Assembly: GCA_013306675.1 (NCBI GenBank)
Contig: JABLUY010000347.1
Coordinates: forward strand, 1-29,326
Reading direction: 5' to 3'
Source of the DNA: Thraustochytrium sp. TN22
Lineage: Eukaryota; Sar; Bigyra; Thraustochytrida; Thraustochytriidae
Length of the DNA: 29,326 nt
Positions 7,590 to 15,990 of the stretch are shown here, piece after piece. The notes beneath the pieces are model-generated. The model did no database searches. It was given only the letters and a program-made list of their open reading frames with translations, and was not told where the DNA came from. A program made the position numbers and the translations under genes. Positions within the stretch are counted from its first letter, which is position 1, and each line of letters begins with the position of its first letter.

Positions 7590-9173
7590 CTATACGCACC
7601 CAAGCGCGATGTGCGCTTGGCAAGGTAGCCGCTCGTCCCAGCACGTGCTCGGGTCGGCCTCGAGCAAGCGCTGGCGGCCGTCAAGGCTCACGACAAAGGC
7701 CTCGCGCCGCGAAGCGCCGCACTCCAGCTCGCTCATGTCGCCGCCGCGCACCGGCGCCCACATCGTGTGCCTCCGCGATTCGCGCCGCACACTCACGCCC
7801 ACGTGCCGCACGTGGTCTGCGAGAGGCGCCATGTCGTTTGGGCATTCGGACTCCACGCAGCGCACGACCTCGGACCGCGCCGAGGATGACCGCCACCACT
7901 CCGTGCCCTCAATCAACGCGGGCACCTCGTTTGCGAGGCCAAGGAGACCCGCCACGCTTCGATACAGTCCCAGGAGCTCCACCGGCGCAGCGCTCGGTCC
8001 CGCCCTGAGCACGCCAGTCCACCATGGGCAGCGCACCATGAGCGGCACGCGCGTGCTCACCTCGGTCAGACTGCGCTTGCCAAAGGACCCATCTTCGCCC
8101 AGAGCGAACCCGTGGTCCGCCGTCAGCACCACGAGCGTGCGACGCCCGAGCCGTAGGCGCTCCACCGCATCCAGCACGACGCCAATGGCCGCGTCGAGCT
8201 GCGCCAGCGCCGCGCGGTAGCCCTCGCGGAACGCACGCCGCTCCTTGGTGCCCACATTGCGGTAGGTGAACGCCTTGCCGCGGACCCGCGTCGTCTCGAA
8301 CGAGAGGATGTCCACGCCTGCGGGCGGCTCGCGCCAGTCTTCCGGTGCGTCAAGCACCTCGTCGGCGGCCGGGCTGTGGGGCGGCCAGAACCGTGTTGCG
8401 GTCATCCATGGGAGGTGCGTGCTGACAAAGCCGACAGCCAAAAAGAAGGCCTGTCCAGGCCGCTCCCGCACGTGGCGCTCGAGCGCGCCCACGGCCGCAT
8501 GCGCGATCTTCACGTCCAACGTGCGATTCTCCCTGCCCACCCGGCACATGGCGTCCTCTAGCACCGGCGCTCCGGCCTCGTCCACCACCGGCGAGCTGGC
8601 GCCGTGCGCATATGGACCTCGTGCACACAGGCTGTGCGCATAAGGCTTGTCCACCGAGGGCGCAGCGACCTCATGCCACGCGCGCTCATCCGTCGTTCCA
8701 TGGAAGACCTTGCCGGCCGCGATCGTCCGATAGCCCTGGCGCGCCAAGAACACCGGTAGGGACGGGACTCCGTCTACGCCTCGCTGGTCCACGCGGCTGT
8801 CCAGGTCCACCACCTGCGTCGCAGCAGGGCTTCTGCCCGTGAGCATGGACGCACGTGACGGGTTGCACAGTGGGTACTGCGTGTACGCCGCCTCAAAATC
8901 CGCCACTGCGGCCTCCGACCGGAACGCTTCGACGCGTGGCATACGAGCGCCGGGTACCGGCACGCCTCGCCAGTCGTCCGCGATCATCAGCAACACGTGC
9001 CGCGGCCCTAGAGTAGCGAGCGTCTCGGCCGTGGTCGCGGGCCCTGATGCGTCATGCCCGCTCAATGCCGTTGTCAGCCGTTTGGAGGCGCGCAGCCACG
9101 CCAGCACGGCCAGCGTCGCTAGCGCGCCCAGTGCCACCACCGCGCCGCGCGACCCCGCGGCCCGTGGCCGCAT
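7590..9173 (-). CDS. Iduronate-2-sulfatase-like sulfatase with N-terminal membrane anchor
   Basis: 527 residues, numbered from the ATG at 9173; the same frame reaches a GTG at 9194, but ATG is preferred in a eukaryote. Residues about 11-27 are a hydrophobic signal-anchor, so the catalytic domain should be lumenal or extracellular. Sulfatase motifs are complete: D66-D67 (metal), C103 in CNPSR (the Cys converted to formylglycine), GKVFHG with K155 and H158, H233 in THLPW, D343-H344 in TADHG, and K356. The PLCNPSRASMLTGR and FFLAVGF blocks and the spacing match iduronate-2-sulfatase better than arylsulfatases. In animals that enzyme removes 2-O-sulfate from iduronate in dermatan and heparan sulfate; the substrate here is unknown and may be another sulfated polysaccharide. 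It would need a formylglycine-generating enzyme encoded elsewhere. Confidence 0.82.
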   Translation of the reverse strand: MRPRAAGSRGAVVALGALATLAVLAWLRASKRLTTALSGHDASGPATTAETLATLGPRHVLLMIADDWRGVPVPGARMPRVEAFRSEAAVADFEAAYTQYPLCNPSRASMLTGRSPAATQVVDLDSRVDQRGVDGVPSLPVFLARQGYRTIAAGKVFHGTTDERAWHEVAAPSVDKPYAHSLCARGPYAHGASSPVVDEAGAPVLEDAMCRVGRENRTLDVKIAHAAVGALERHVRERPGQAFFLAVGFVSTHLPWMTATRFWPPHSPAADEVLDAPEDWREPPAGVDILSFETTRVRGKAFTYRNVGTKERRAFREGYRAALAQLDAAIGVVLDAVERLRLGRRTLVVLTADHGFALGEDGSFGKRSLTEVSTRVPLMVRCPWWTGVLRAGPSAAPVELLGLYRSVAGLLGLANEVPALIEGTEWWRSSSARSEVVRCVESECPNDMAPLADHVRHVGVSVRRESRRHTMWAPVRGGDMSELECGASRREAFVVSLDGRQRLLEADPSTCWDERLPCQAHIALGCV

Positions 9174-9674
9174 CCTTGGGGTTTTGTCGGTCACGGCGGC
9201 TTCGCGGTCGGTGTCCGAGTCTCTCTCTCTTCTTCACGTAGTTATCTGATGAACCCAAAGCCCAAGCGCCGCGCGTCCCATCCGTCATCATCAACTCGCC
9301 GGTGCCTCGAGCTGCATGCTTTGGGCAAGCGCGCACGCTGCTTCTTTGCAGAAAGAACAGCCTTCTCGTGGAATCACGGCTGCGCCATGCAAGGGCCTCT
9401 GCCGCCACCGCTTTTCTGAGTCATTTGTGCGTTTTGGTTGAAGGCCAAGGGTGCACTAACTCACGGCGTCGTCAAAGGCTCCGGCCTTTCACTTTACGAC
9501 TTGGCGGCACCACTGCAGTACCATGGAAACGATGCATCAGGGCAGAACCCTTGTTGTGCTTTATGACCTGTGTGATGAAGATCTTGGAGTACAAGGAATC
9601 GTTGCCGCAATCGCAAAAAGGCCTCGTCGATCACCCTCTGCACAAGGACAACCATGATGTGCTCTCCCTTCAAG
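9174..9674. other. Intergenic region between the sulfatase and WDR17
   Basis: About 0.5 kb holding the presumed sulfatase promoter and the WDR17 3' UTR, both genes being on the minus strand. A CT-rich stretch lies at 9221-9236. A 128-codon plus-strand frame (9302-9688) has no recognisable domain and is not supported. No RNA gene was seen. Confidence 0.6.
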
Positions 9675-12600
9675 TTATTGCGCTCTAATTTGCGTGGGGG
9701 CGTGTGCGGAGCTACCGGGGAGGGCGTCGGAGGCGTTCTTGGCGGACTCGGGCACGGAGACCGGAGCAAAGGAGTTTGCTGCGTGAAAGCGTGTGGGGAA
9801 GAGCCTAGCGCCAGTGTTGAGCGGCGAGAAGGCGTTGACCTGGGACCACATGAGCGCATGCGCAAGCGAGATGAAGCGCTGTCCATCCCCGCCCGGCACC
9901 GCGACGGATGGCCCGCGGATGATGGAATTGTCGAACATGGACCGCCTGCCGTTGCGCGTATTGCCGTTCGGAAGCGCGCGCGAGTAGAGGGCGACGCTAT
10001 ATAGGTTGAGCTCCTTCGCCGGCCCCGTCCTGCCCTGCAGAGTCTCGTCCGCAAGGGCGGCCTGCAGTTCGAGCGCAGCGGTTTCCATGTCCGCGCTCCG
10101 AGCGCCTTGCTGATCCTCCCTGAGCGTATTGTTCACGAGTGTCTCCGCTCGGCGCAGGACCTCTGACGCCTCCTCACGGGTTCTCGCGGCGCGAGCGAGG
10201 CGCACGGAGAACCGCACCTCGTACGTCACCACGGCGTCGAGGGTCACTGGGAAGCTAGCGAGTTCCATGGCGCGCTCACGCATGTGCCCGCGGAGAGCGC
10301 GGAACATGGGCAGCACAATCGGGTCGAGGCCGCGCTCCATGGCATCCAGCGCGCCCACAAAACAGCAGAGCGCTAGAAGGAGCGAACGATCCTGCGTGTG
10401 CTGCGGCGACAGCGTGGCCTGCAGGTCGACGCTGTGCAGGATGCGCAGGACGGCTTGCATGCGGTCGAGCGCCCACGGGGGCGGCCGGCTCAACATGGCA
10501 CAGACCTCGCGCACGCCGATGTTCACCGCGTGCGCCTGCGCCGAGAGGTCGTTGCCAGCGCACAGGAGCTGCAGCAGCTGATGCAGGTCCACCTTCTTGC
10601 CCGCATCGCGCCGCTCGAGGAGTTCCTGCGCCTGCTTCAGGTACTGCGCCGGCTGGCGCAGGCCCAGCGCCTGGCGCAGGTTCCGCGGGAAGTTCACGCG
10701 GCAGCACAGGAGGTGCGTCTCCGCCGTGGGCGCCGCCGTCTTGCGAAAGACCTGCAAGGCCAGCTCCGTGGCGCCCGCGCGCTCGCACTTGGACGCCACG
10801 GCGCGCAACACGTCGTCGTAGCGGCTGGCCGGCCCGCGCGCGTGCGCCGCCACGAGCGCGAGCTCCACCTCGCCGGCCAGCAGCAGCGCCTCCACGGCGC
10901 CGCCATGGTCGCCGATGGACAGGAGGACGCAGGCCGCCAGCACGGGCCGCCCGGCCTCCAGATAGACGCGGCAGCGTTCGCGCGCGAGGGCATCACGCTG
11001 CGCCTGGGCGGTCTCCAGCACCGCCGACGCCTCGTCCGGCTGGTCCTCGCCGTCTTGCTCGTCCTCGTACTTGCGGTCCTCGTGCTCCGCCGGCCGCCGC
11101 TGACGGTGCTGCTGGGCCCCTGCGCGCTCCACGGCCGCCTCGGCCACCACCATTGCGTGCGCGAACTCGTGCCGCTCCATGTGGAAGCGAACGGCGGCCG
11201 CCGCGTCGCCGCCTGCGACCAGGTACATGGGCGCGTCGACATCCTGCGCAGCGGCCAGGGCCTGCGCACGCTCCGCGAGCAGGGACTCCCAGTACGCGAG
11301 CGAGACTGCCGGCGCGAGCGCAAGCGCCTTGTCCCAGAGCCCCGCACGCCGGAGCGCCTCGCAGGCGCTGCGGACGCGCCCGCTGCGGAAGAGCGCAGCT
11401 GCTCGCGCCTCGTCGTCCGCTGGCAGCGCCTCGTCATGACGCACGAGCAGCTGGTCCGCTGCGTGCACCTCCTCCGTGTCGGTACGGTCCGCAAGCAGCG
11501 AGAAGAAGTCGTGCATGCCAGGCTTCTCGCCAAAGAAGCAGAAAACCTCGCGCAAGAGGTCGAGCTTGTTGTCCATGTCCAGGGCGTTGTTGTTGGTCGC
11601 TGCGGCCAGCTTGATGCGCTCGCGCAGCTGGCTGCCCATCTCGCCGCACAGAGCCGCCGAGGCCGCGCTGTGCGAGCGCGCTGGCAGCGCGCCCTCGAAG
11701 ATGAGCTCGCACACCAGCTCGAGGCGTGCCTGCTCGACGAGCGCCGGCGCCGTCAGGTTCCACACCCGAATCGTCGAGTCGCGCGAGGAGCTCAGCACGG
11801 TGAAAGGCCGCCGCCGGTCCGCGTCCAGCCCGTACACGTCGGCGTGGTGGTCACTGACCACCGCCAGACAGATGGCCTTGTCCACGTCCCACAGCCGGAT
11901 CGTGCCGTCCCACGACCCGCTCACCAGCAGCGAGGGGACTTCCGAGCTCCACAGGAGCGCGCGCACGTTGAGCGTGTGCCCCTCTAGGCGCGCCTGCGGC
12001 GTCACCACGGTCGGCGCCTTGCCGCCCTTGCCACCGGCCTGGGCTGGGAGCTGCCAGATGAAAATGCTGCGGTCATCGGACCCGCTCGCCAGCAGGCCCG
12101 CCCGGAGCGGGCTCCACGTCACGTTGAAGATCTTGGCGTCGTGCTTCTCCAGCCTGAAGCGTGGCTTGCCGGCCTCGGTGTCCCACACGTACACGATGCC
12201 ATTGCCGCAGCCGGACGCGAGCCAGGGCTCCCGCTCTTTGTCGTAAAACGGGCTCCACGCGCACCCAAACGCCTTGGTCGGGTGCTCGAGACGCCGCAGC
12301 ACGGAAAGCGCGCCCGTGTCCGGGTCCACGCGCGTCACGATGGCGAAGCCGTCGGCGCTCGAGGTCGCCACCAGGCTCGGGTCGCGCCGGTTCCAGTCCA
12401 CGCGGTACACGGGCGCCTTGTGCAGCTTCGTGCTCGCCAGCAGGCGGCCGTTGCGTGAGCTCGTGTCCCACACGTTCAAAGTGCCGTCGTAGGTGCAAGA
12501 GGCGATCCACCGCCGCGGCGGCGGCGCCCACGAGACGCCGTAGATGACCGGCTTGTCCTTGTGTTTGAGCGTCGCGCGGCACATCATGTCGCGGGCGCCG

Positions 12601-13868
12601 TACACCAGGACCCGCCCGTCGAAGGAACCGGTGGCGACCTCGTCCTCGTCGCGCGCCCCTTCGCCCAGCCCCGCGGCGCTCGGCCGACACCTTACGTCGA
12701 AGACTGTCTCGCGGTGCGAAGGCCGCGTCGTGAGCAGCTCGGCGCGGCGCCACGCGTCATACGCCACCATGGCGCCGTTCTCCAGGCCCACCAGGCACAG
12801 GCTGTCCCAGGTGGTGAGCGCCACGGCGCCCGACCCGGACGCCGCCACGCGCAAGGTACCTTGCGGCGTGCGCTGTGACACGTTCCACACGTGCAGCAGG
12901 CCGGCGCCCTTGTCCGAGACCGACATGAAGCCGCCCGGCGCCCACGACTGCCACGCCAGCCCAGTTACCGGGGCCGCGCGACCCTCCAGCGTGAATCGCT
13001 GAGCAACGCGTGGCGCCCTGGGCCGGCCCGCGTCCTCGGCGGAGCAGTCCCACATGACAATCTCCGCCGCGTCCGCGTACGCAGCCAGCAGGTAGTGCGC
13101 CGAGAACGGGTCCCACTGCAGGTCGACCACGCGCCCGCTTGCGCCGCGCTTGGGCGCCTTCGCGCTGCCCTCGTCCACGCCGGCGCCGTGGTAGTAGAAG
13201 CCTTCGGGCGTCTGGCCGTCTTTGTGCGCCGACACCAGTTCGATGCGCCCGTCCTTGAAGCCGACCGCGATCTCCGCCGAGATCGGGTGCAGGTTGCAGC
13301 GGAGGACCGTCGGCCGATGGCGCTCCTTCCACTGCTTCGCCTCCTCCAGTCCCTGCCGTTGCGGCACCTCGCGCTGCACGAGCATACGGTGCGCGGCCTT
13401 CTCCGCGTTCCACAGAATGATGCTCCCGCGAACCGTTGCCACGGCGAGCATGCGCGGCCCCATCTCGAGCTCCTTGGCGGTGTACCCCTTCTTCTCCACC
13501 GGGAACCAGCTCAGGCACACGGGCGCCTGCCGCACCCTGACGGTGGACACACGCTGCTCCGTGAAGATATCCCAGAGCACCAGTCTGCCATCCTCGCACG
13601 CCGTCGCCAGCAGCTTCACATCGTACAAGCTCCACGCGAGCGAGGAGATCACGCCCTCGTACCCTGCCAGCATCGCGCGCACGTTGCGCGCCTTTACATC
13701 ATACACAAACACCGCGAGCGTGCTGCAGTACGCCACAAGCACGTCCCCGTCCTCCTGGCCGCGCCCGCCGCCCGCCGCAGCCTGCCTGGCCGGCCCGGCC
13801 CTGCGGCACGCGATCACCTGCTTGTTCCACAGCTGCACGCCGGCGCTCAGCAGCTCCACCTGCTCCAT
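9675..13868 (-). CDS. WDR17: WD repeat-containing protein 17 orthologue
   Basis: 1397 residues from the ATG at 13868, chosen because the next residues (QVELLSAGVQLWNKQ) match the start of animal WDR17; the frame stays open upstream to about 14144, but that part is low-complexity and would reach the promoter region. Residues about 40-705 hold roughly a dozen WD40 units (SWDGTIRLWD, SSRDSTIRVWNL, SGSDDRSIFIW). Residues about 740-1250 are helical, TPR-like repeats, including a GLWDKALALAP block near 855 that matches WDR17. The C-terminus holds the diagnostic ISLAHALMWSQVNAFSPL motif (about 1330-1350). Length is close to the roughly 1320 residues of the human protein. An acidic insertion (EHEDRKYEDEQDGED) lies in the helical part. 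WDR17 is poorly characterised; its domain layout resembles intraflagellar-transport proteins and I recall it mainly from ciliated species. Confidence 0.9.
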   Translation of the reverse strand: MEQVELLSAGVQLWNKQVIACRRAGPARQAAAGGGRGQEDGDVLVAYCSTLAVFVYDVKARNVRAMLAGYEGVISSLAWSLYDVKLLATACEDGRLVLWDIFTEQRVSTVRVRQAPVCLSWFPVEKKGYTAKELEMGPRMLAVATVRGSIILWNAEKAAHRMLVQREVPQRQGLEEAKQWKERHRPTVLRCNLHPISAEIAVGFKDGRIELVSAHKDGQTPEGFYYHGAGVDEGSAKAPKRGASGRVVDLQWDPFSAHYLLAAYADAAEIVMWDCSAEDAGRPRAPRVAQRFTLEGRAAPVTGLAWQSWAPGGFMSVSDKGAGLLHVWNVSQRTPQGTLRVAASGSGAVALTTWDSLCLVGLENGAMVAYDAWRRAELLTTRPSHRETVFDVRCRPSAAGLGEGARDEDEVATGSFDGRVLVYGARDMMCRATLKHKDKPVIYGVSWAPPPRRWIASCTYDGTLNVWDTSSRNGRLLASTKLHKAPVYRVDWNRRDPSLVATSSADGFAIVTRVDPDTGALSVLRRLEHPTKAFGCAWSPFYDKEREPWLASGCGNGIVYVWDTEAGKPRFRLEKHDAKIFNVTWSPLRAGLLASGSDDRSIFIWQLPAQAGGKGGKAPTVVTPQARLEGHTLNVRALLWSSEVPSLLVSGSWDGTIRLWDVDKAICLAVVSDHHADVYGLDADRRRPFTVLSSSRDSTIRVWNLTAPALVEQARLELVCELIFEGALPARSHSAASAALCGEMGSQLRERIKLAAATNNNALDMDNKLDLLREVFCFFGEKPGMHDFFSLLADRTDTEEVHAADQLLVRHDEALPADDEARAAALFRSGRVRSACEALRRAGLWDKALALAPAVSLAYWESLLAERAQALAAAQDVDAPMYLVAGGDAAAAVRFHMERHEFAHAMVVAEAAVERAGAQQHRQRRPAEHEDRKYEDEQDGEDQPDEASAVLETAQAQRDALARERCRVYLEAGRPVLAACVLLSIGDHGGAVEALLLAGEVELALVAAHARGPASRYDDVLRAVASKCERAGATELALQVFRKTAAPTAETHLLCCRVNFPRNLRQALGLRQPAQYLKQAQELLERRDAGKKVDLHQLLQLLCAGNDLSAQAHAVNIGVREVCAMLSRPPPWALDRMQAVLRILHSVDLQATLSPQHTQDRSLLLALCCFVGALDAMERGLDPIVLPMFRALRGHMRERAMELASFPVTLDAVVTYEVRFSVRLARAARTREEASEVLRRAETLVNNTLREDQQGARSADMETAALELQAALADETLQGRTGPAKELNLYSVALYSRALPNGNTRNGRRSMFDNSIIRGPSVAVPGGDGQRFISLAHALMWSQVNAFSPLNTGARLFPTRFHAANSFAPVSVPESAKNASDALPGSSAHAPTQIRAQ

Positions 13869-14219
13869 GGCGACCTCGTGGGCGCCGGGCCGCTCGAGGG
13901 GAATTTGCCTGGCGTCTTGCCAGAGCAGTGCGGCTCGTGCAGGCTGCAGCTCGCGCGAGGCTTCGAGCGCCGCCGTAGCGGACTGGAGCCTCGAGGTCTC
14001 GCCCGCGGGCAACGGCCGCCGGGTCCGCTGCGCGCTGCTGGGCCACTTTTGAATGTTCCCCGGGCCTGCGAACGGGGCGCGGGCCGTACCGGACCCCGCG
14101 CGCAACGGTCCAAGTGGGACGCGCGGCAGCGCAGGCAGTCTCACAACCCGGCCTCTTCGCCTGCGCGCGGCGCGCAGCGGAGGACGGCGGCGGGCGCTGG
14201 CGGCGGCGGGTGCGGCGCG
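13869..14219. promoter_or_regulatory. Bidirectional promoter region between WDR17 and the dynein light chain gene
   Basis: 351 bp separate the two head-to-head ATGs (13868 minus, 14220 plus). The region is GC-rich with no clear TATA box. It must hold both 5' UTRs and start sites. Confidence 0.6.
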
Positions 14220-14552
14220 ATGACGTCCAGCATGAACCGGCTAGAGGACGTGAGCCTGAAGCAGCTCAGCGAGCAGCCGCACTCCGACATGGATGCCAAC
14301 CAGCGCGACAAGGTGGTGCAGCTCTGCAAACAGGCCTTCGACATGTTTGAGAAGTCAACGGACCGCGCCAAGGAGGAGAAGGAGGCGTCGCTCCTGTCCA
14401 AGTACCTCAAGGAGCTGCTTGACTTTAACTACGGGCCCAACTGGATGGTCATCGTCGGCCAAAGCTACAGCGCGCAGTTTACCTGTGCCTCCAAGACCTA
14501 CTGGCACTTTTACTTTCGCAAGAGCTACATCACCTGCTTCAAGACCAGCTGA
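14220..14552 (+). CDS. LC8-type dynein light chain (DYNLL/DNAL4-like)
   Basis: 110 residues from the ATG at 14220 (a second in-frame ATG at 14232). LC8-type light chains are homodimeric hubs of cytoplasmic and axonemal dyneins. The HSDM block near residue 22 followed by helix 1 (DKVVQLCKQAF) matches the start of LC8/DNAL4 proteins. Helix 2 (SLLSKYLKELLDFNYG) leads to the diagnostic strand region P-x-W-x-x-I-V-G (PNWMVIVGQSYS), then K-x-Y-W-H-F-Y-F, and a hydrophobic last strand ending FKTS, like the FKSG of LC8. The length (about 90 in LC8, about 105 in DNAL4) and the N-terminal extension favour an axonemal DNAL4-like member, but this is not decisive. It is head to head with WDR17, which supports a ciliary role. 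Confidence 0.85.
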   Translation: MTSSMNRLEDVSLKQLSEQPHSDMDANQRDKVVQLCKQAFDMFEKSTDRAKEEKEASLLSKYLKELLDFNYGPNWMVIVGQSYSAQFTCASKTYWHFYFRKSYITCFKTS

Positions 14553-15289
14553 TCTGTCCGCGTCGTGCTTATGTCTTGCATGCTTCGCGACAACTTGCCG
14601 ACCTGCTCCCTTTTCCTCTTTTCGTGTATAGAACTCTCTTTCTCTGTGAGCGCACGGGGGGGCTGCCAGTGGCTAATCTGCATAGTCACCAGTGTCACTC
14701 TGCTCGATTCTTGAAAAGGATCGCGGTTCATGCCGTACGGCTGCTGGCCGTGGGAGTCGAGCATCGCCACCGTCGGTGGGACTTCTTGCTCCAAGCTCAG
14801 GCTCTCTAAAAAACGAAGAAATCGAATCAGAACCAACTCGACTCCGAGTAGCAAGGCGGCTGTCCTCCGCGCACTCCGCGCCTTGCTAGAGGAGCGCTGC
14901 GCCGTCGTACGTCGGCCTCACCGGGCTCGCGATGCGCGAGGAGACCCCGCTTCGCCAGCTGAGCAGGCCCAGCCGCCTCGAGTTCAAGTTGTGGCCAAGG
15001 CCAGGCATGGCGAGGCAAGGCAAAACAGTCGCTCGCGGCTGCGCAGCGGCGCGCGGCGGCGCAGCGCAGGGCGGCGGGCGGCGGGGCGCGGAGGCGGCGG
15101 CGGCGCGGGCGCCGCTCGCGCCTGCGGCGGCGCGGCGCGGACGGCGCGGCGGCGCGGCGCGGCGCGGCGCGGCATCGCCATCGCGGCGGTTGGAGCGCCC
15201 CGGGGGCATCCCGCCCTCTGGCGCGCGAGGGCGAGCGCGAGGGCGAGGGCGAGGGCGAGGGCGAGGGCGAGGGCGACTGCGAGGGCGAG
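14553..15289. other. Intergenic region upstream of APC1
   Basis: About 740 bp. The left part (to about 14830) is of more even composition and should include the dynein light chain 3' UTR. The right part (15040-15180) is CGG/GCGGCG-rich and ends in a GAGGGC hexamer array that touches the APC1 ATG. Frames here give only alanine/arginine-rich translations. No tRNA or other RNA gene was recognised. Confidence 0.6.
15227..15289. repeat. GAGGGC hexanucleotide array abutting the APC1 start codon
   Basis: Units: GAGGGC (15227), GAGCGC (15233), six perfect GAGGGC (15239-15274), GACTGC, GAGGGC, then GAG directly before the ATG at 15290. In the APC1 frame it would read as Glu-Gly repeats with no stop, so translation starting further upstream is formally possible. 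Confidence 0.9.
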
Positions 15290-15957
15290 ATGAGGCTCTT
15301 CCCCGTGGGCTGGTTCACGGCGCCGTCGAGCTCGTTCGAGCTGTTTGCGGGCGGGCCGCGGAGGCAGGATGCCGACGTGACCGCGTATGCGCAGAGCAGC
15401 CCGCCCGACTTTGACGAGATGGTGCACGTGAACGGGAAGCAGGTGGTGTGGAGCGCGGGCCACGGCTCGACGCAGCGCATCTACAAGAGCTACCGGCAGG
15501 TGCTTTCGGCCAAGCAGGCGCTGCTGACGACCTTCGTGGGCGTGGGCGTCTCGCAGGACGTGCGCAGCCTGGGCGTGACGGGGGACAGCCAGGTCGGCGA
15601 CCAGCAGCACACGGAGAGCAACTTCGGCGGCAGCACAGGCGCCGGGGGCTTCGTGGACGGCGCCGAGGACGCCGCGCCGGCGCGGGAGACGGCTCCGCGC
15701 TCGCCCGAGGCGCCCGCGCAGGAGGACCGGTGCCTGTGCGTATTGCAAGGCCTGGAGTGCGTCAAGATCTACGCGCCCGACGGGTCCGAGTTTGAGGTAG
15801 CGCTCCCGTGCAAGGCCGCGCGCATGTGGGCGCTGCCGCGCGGCCTCCTGATCGAGCGCGCCGTCACGGGCGCCGACGATGCCGAGGGCCAGACGGACGC
15901 CGCCGACGCCGCGGGCGCCGAGTCCTGGACGCCGATTGCTCCGCCGCCGCCGCAGCC

Positions 15958-15990
<33 letters not shown>

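Noticed and set aside
2968-9423. Isolated TGACTCA/TGAGTCA (AP-1/GCN4-like) sites near 2968, 4809 and 9417
   Set aside because: A 7-mer on both strands is expected several times in a 29-kb window; there is no clustering or consistent placement.
10398-11987. 529-codon plus-strand ORF antisense to WDR17
   Set aside because: It mirrors the codon pattern of WDR17; the translation is Leu/Arg/Val-rich with no domain. High GC at third positions removes stops from the antisense frame.
13869-14144. N-terminal extension of WDR17 by 92 codons
   Set aside because: It is low-complexity, enters the region shared with the divergent dynein gene, and the ATG at 13868 aligns with the start of animal WDR17.
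14553-15289. Possible tRNA or small RNA in the gap before APC1
   Set aside because: A GGTTCATGCC stretch superficially recalls a T-loop, but no acceptor or anticodon stem could be paired around it.
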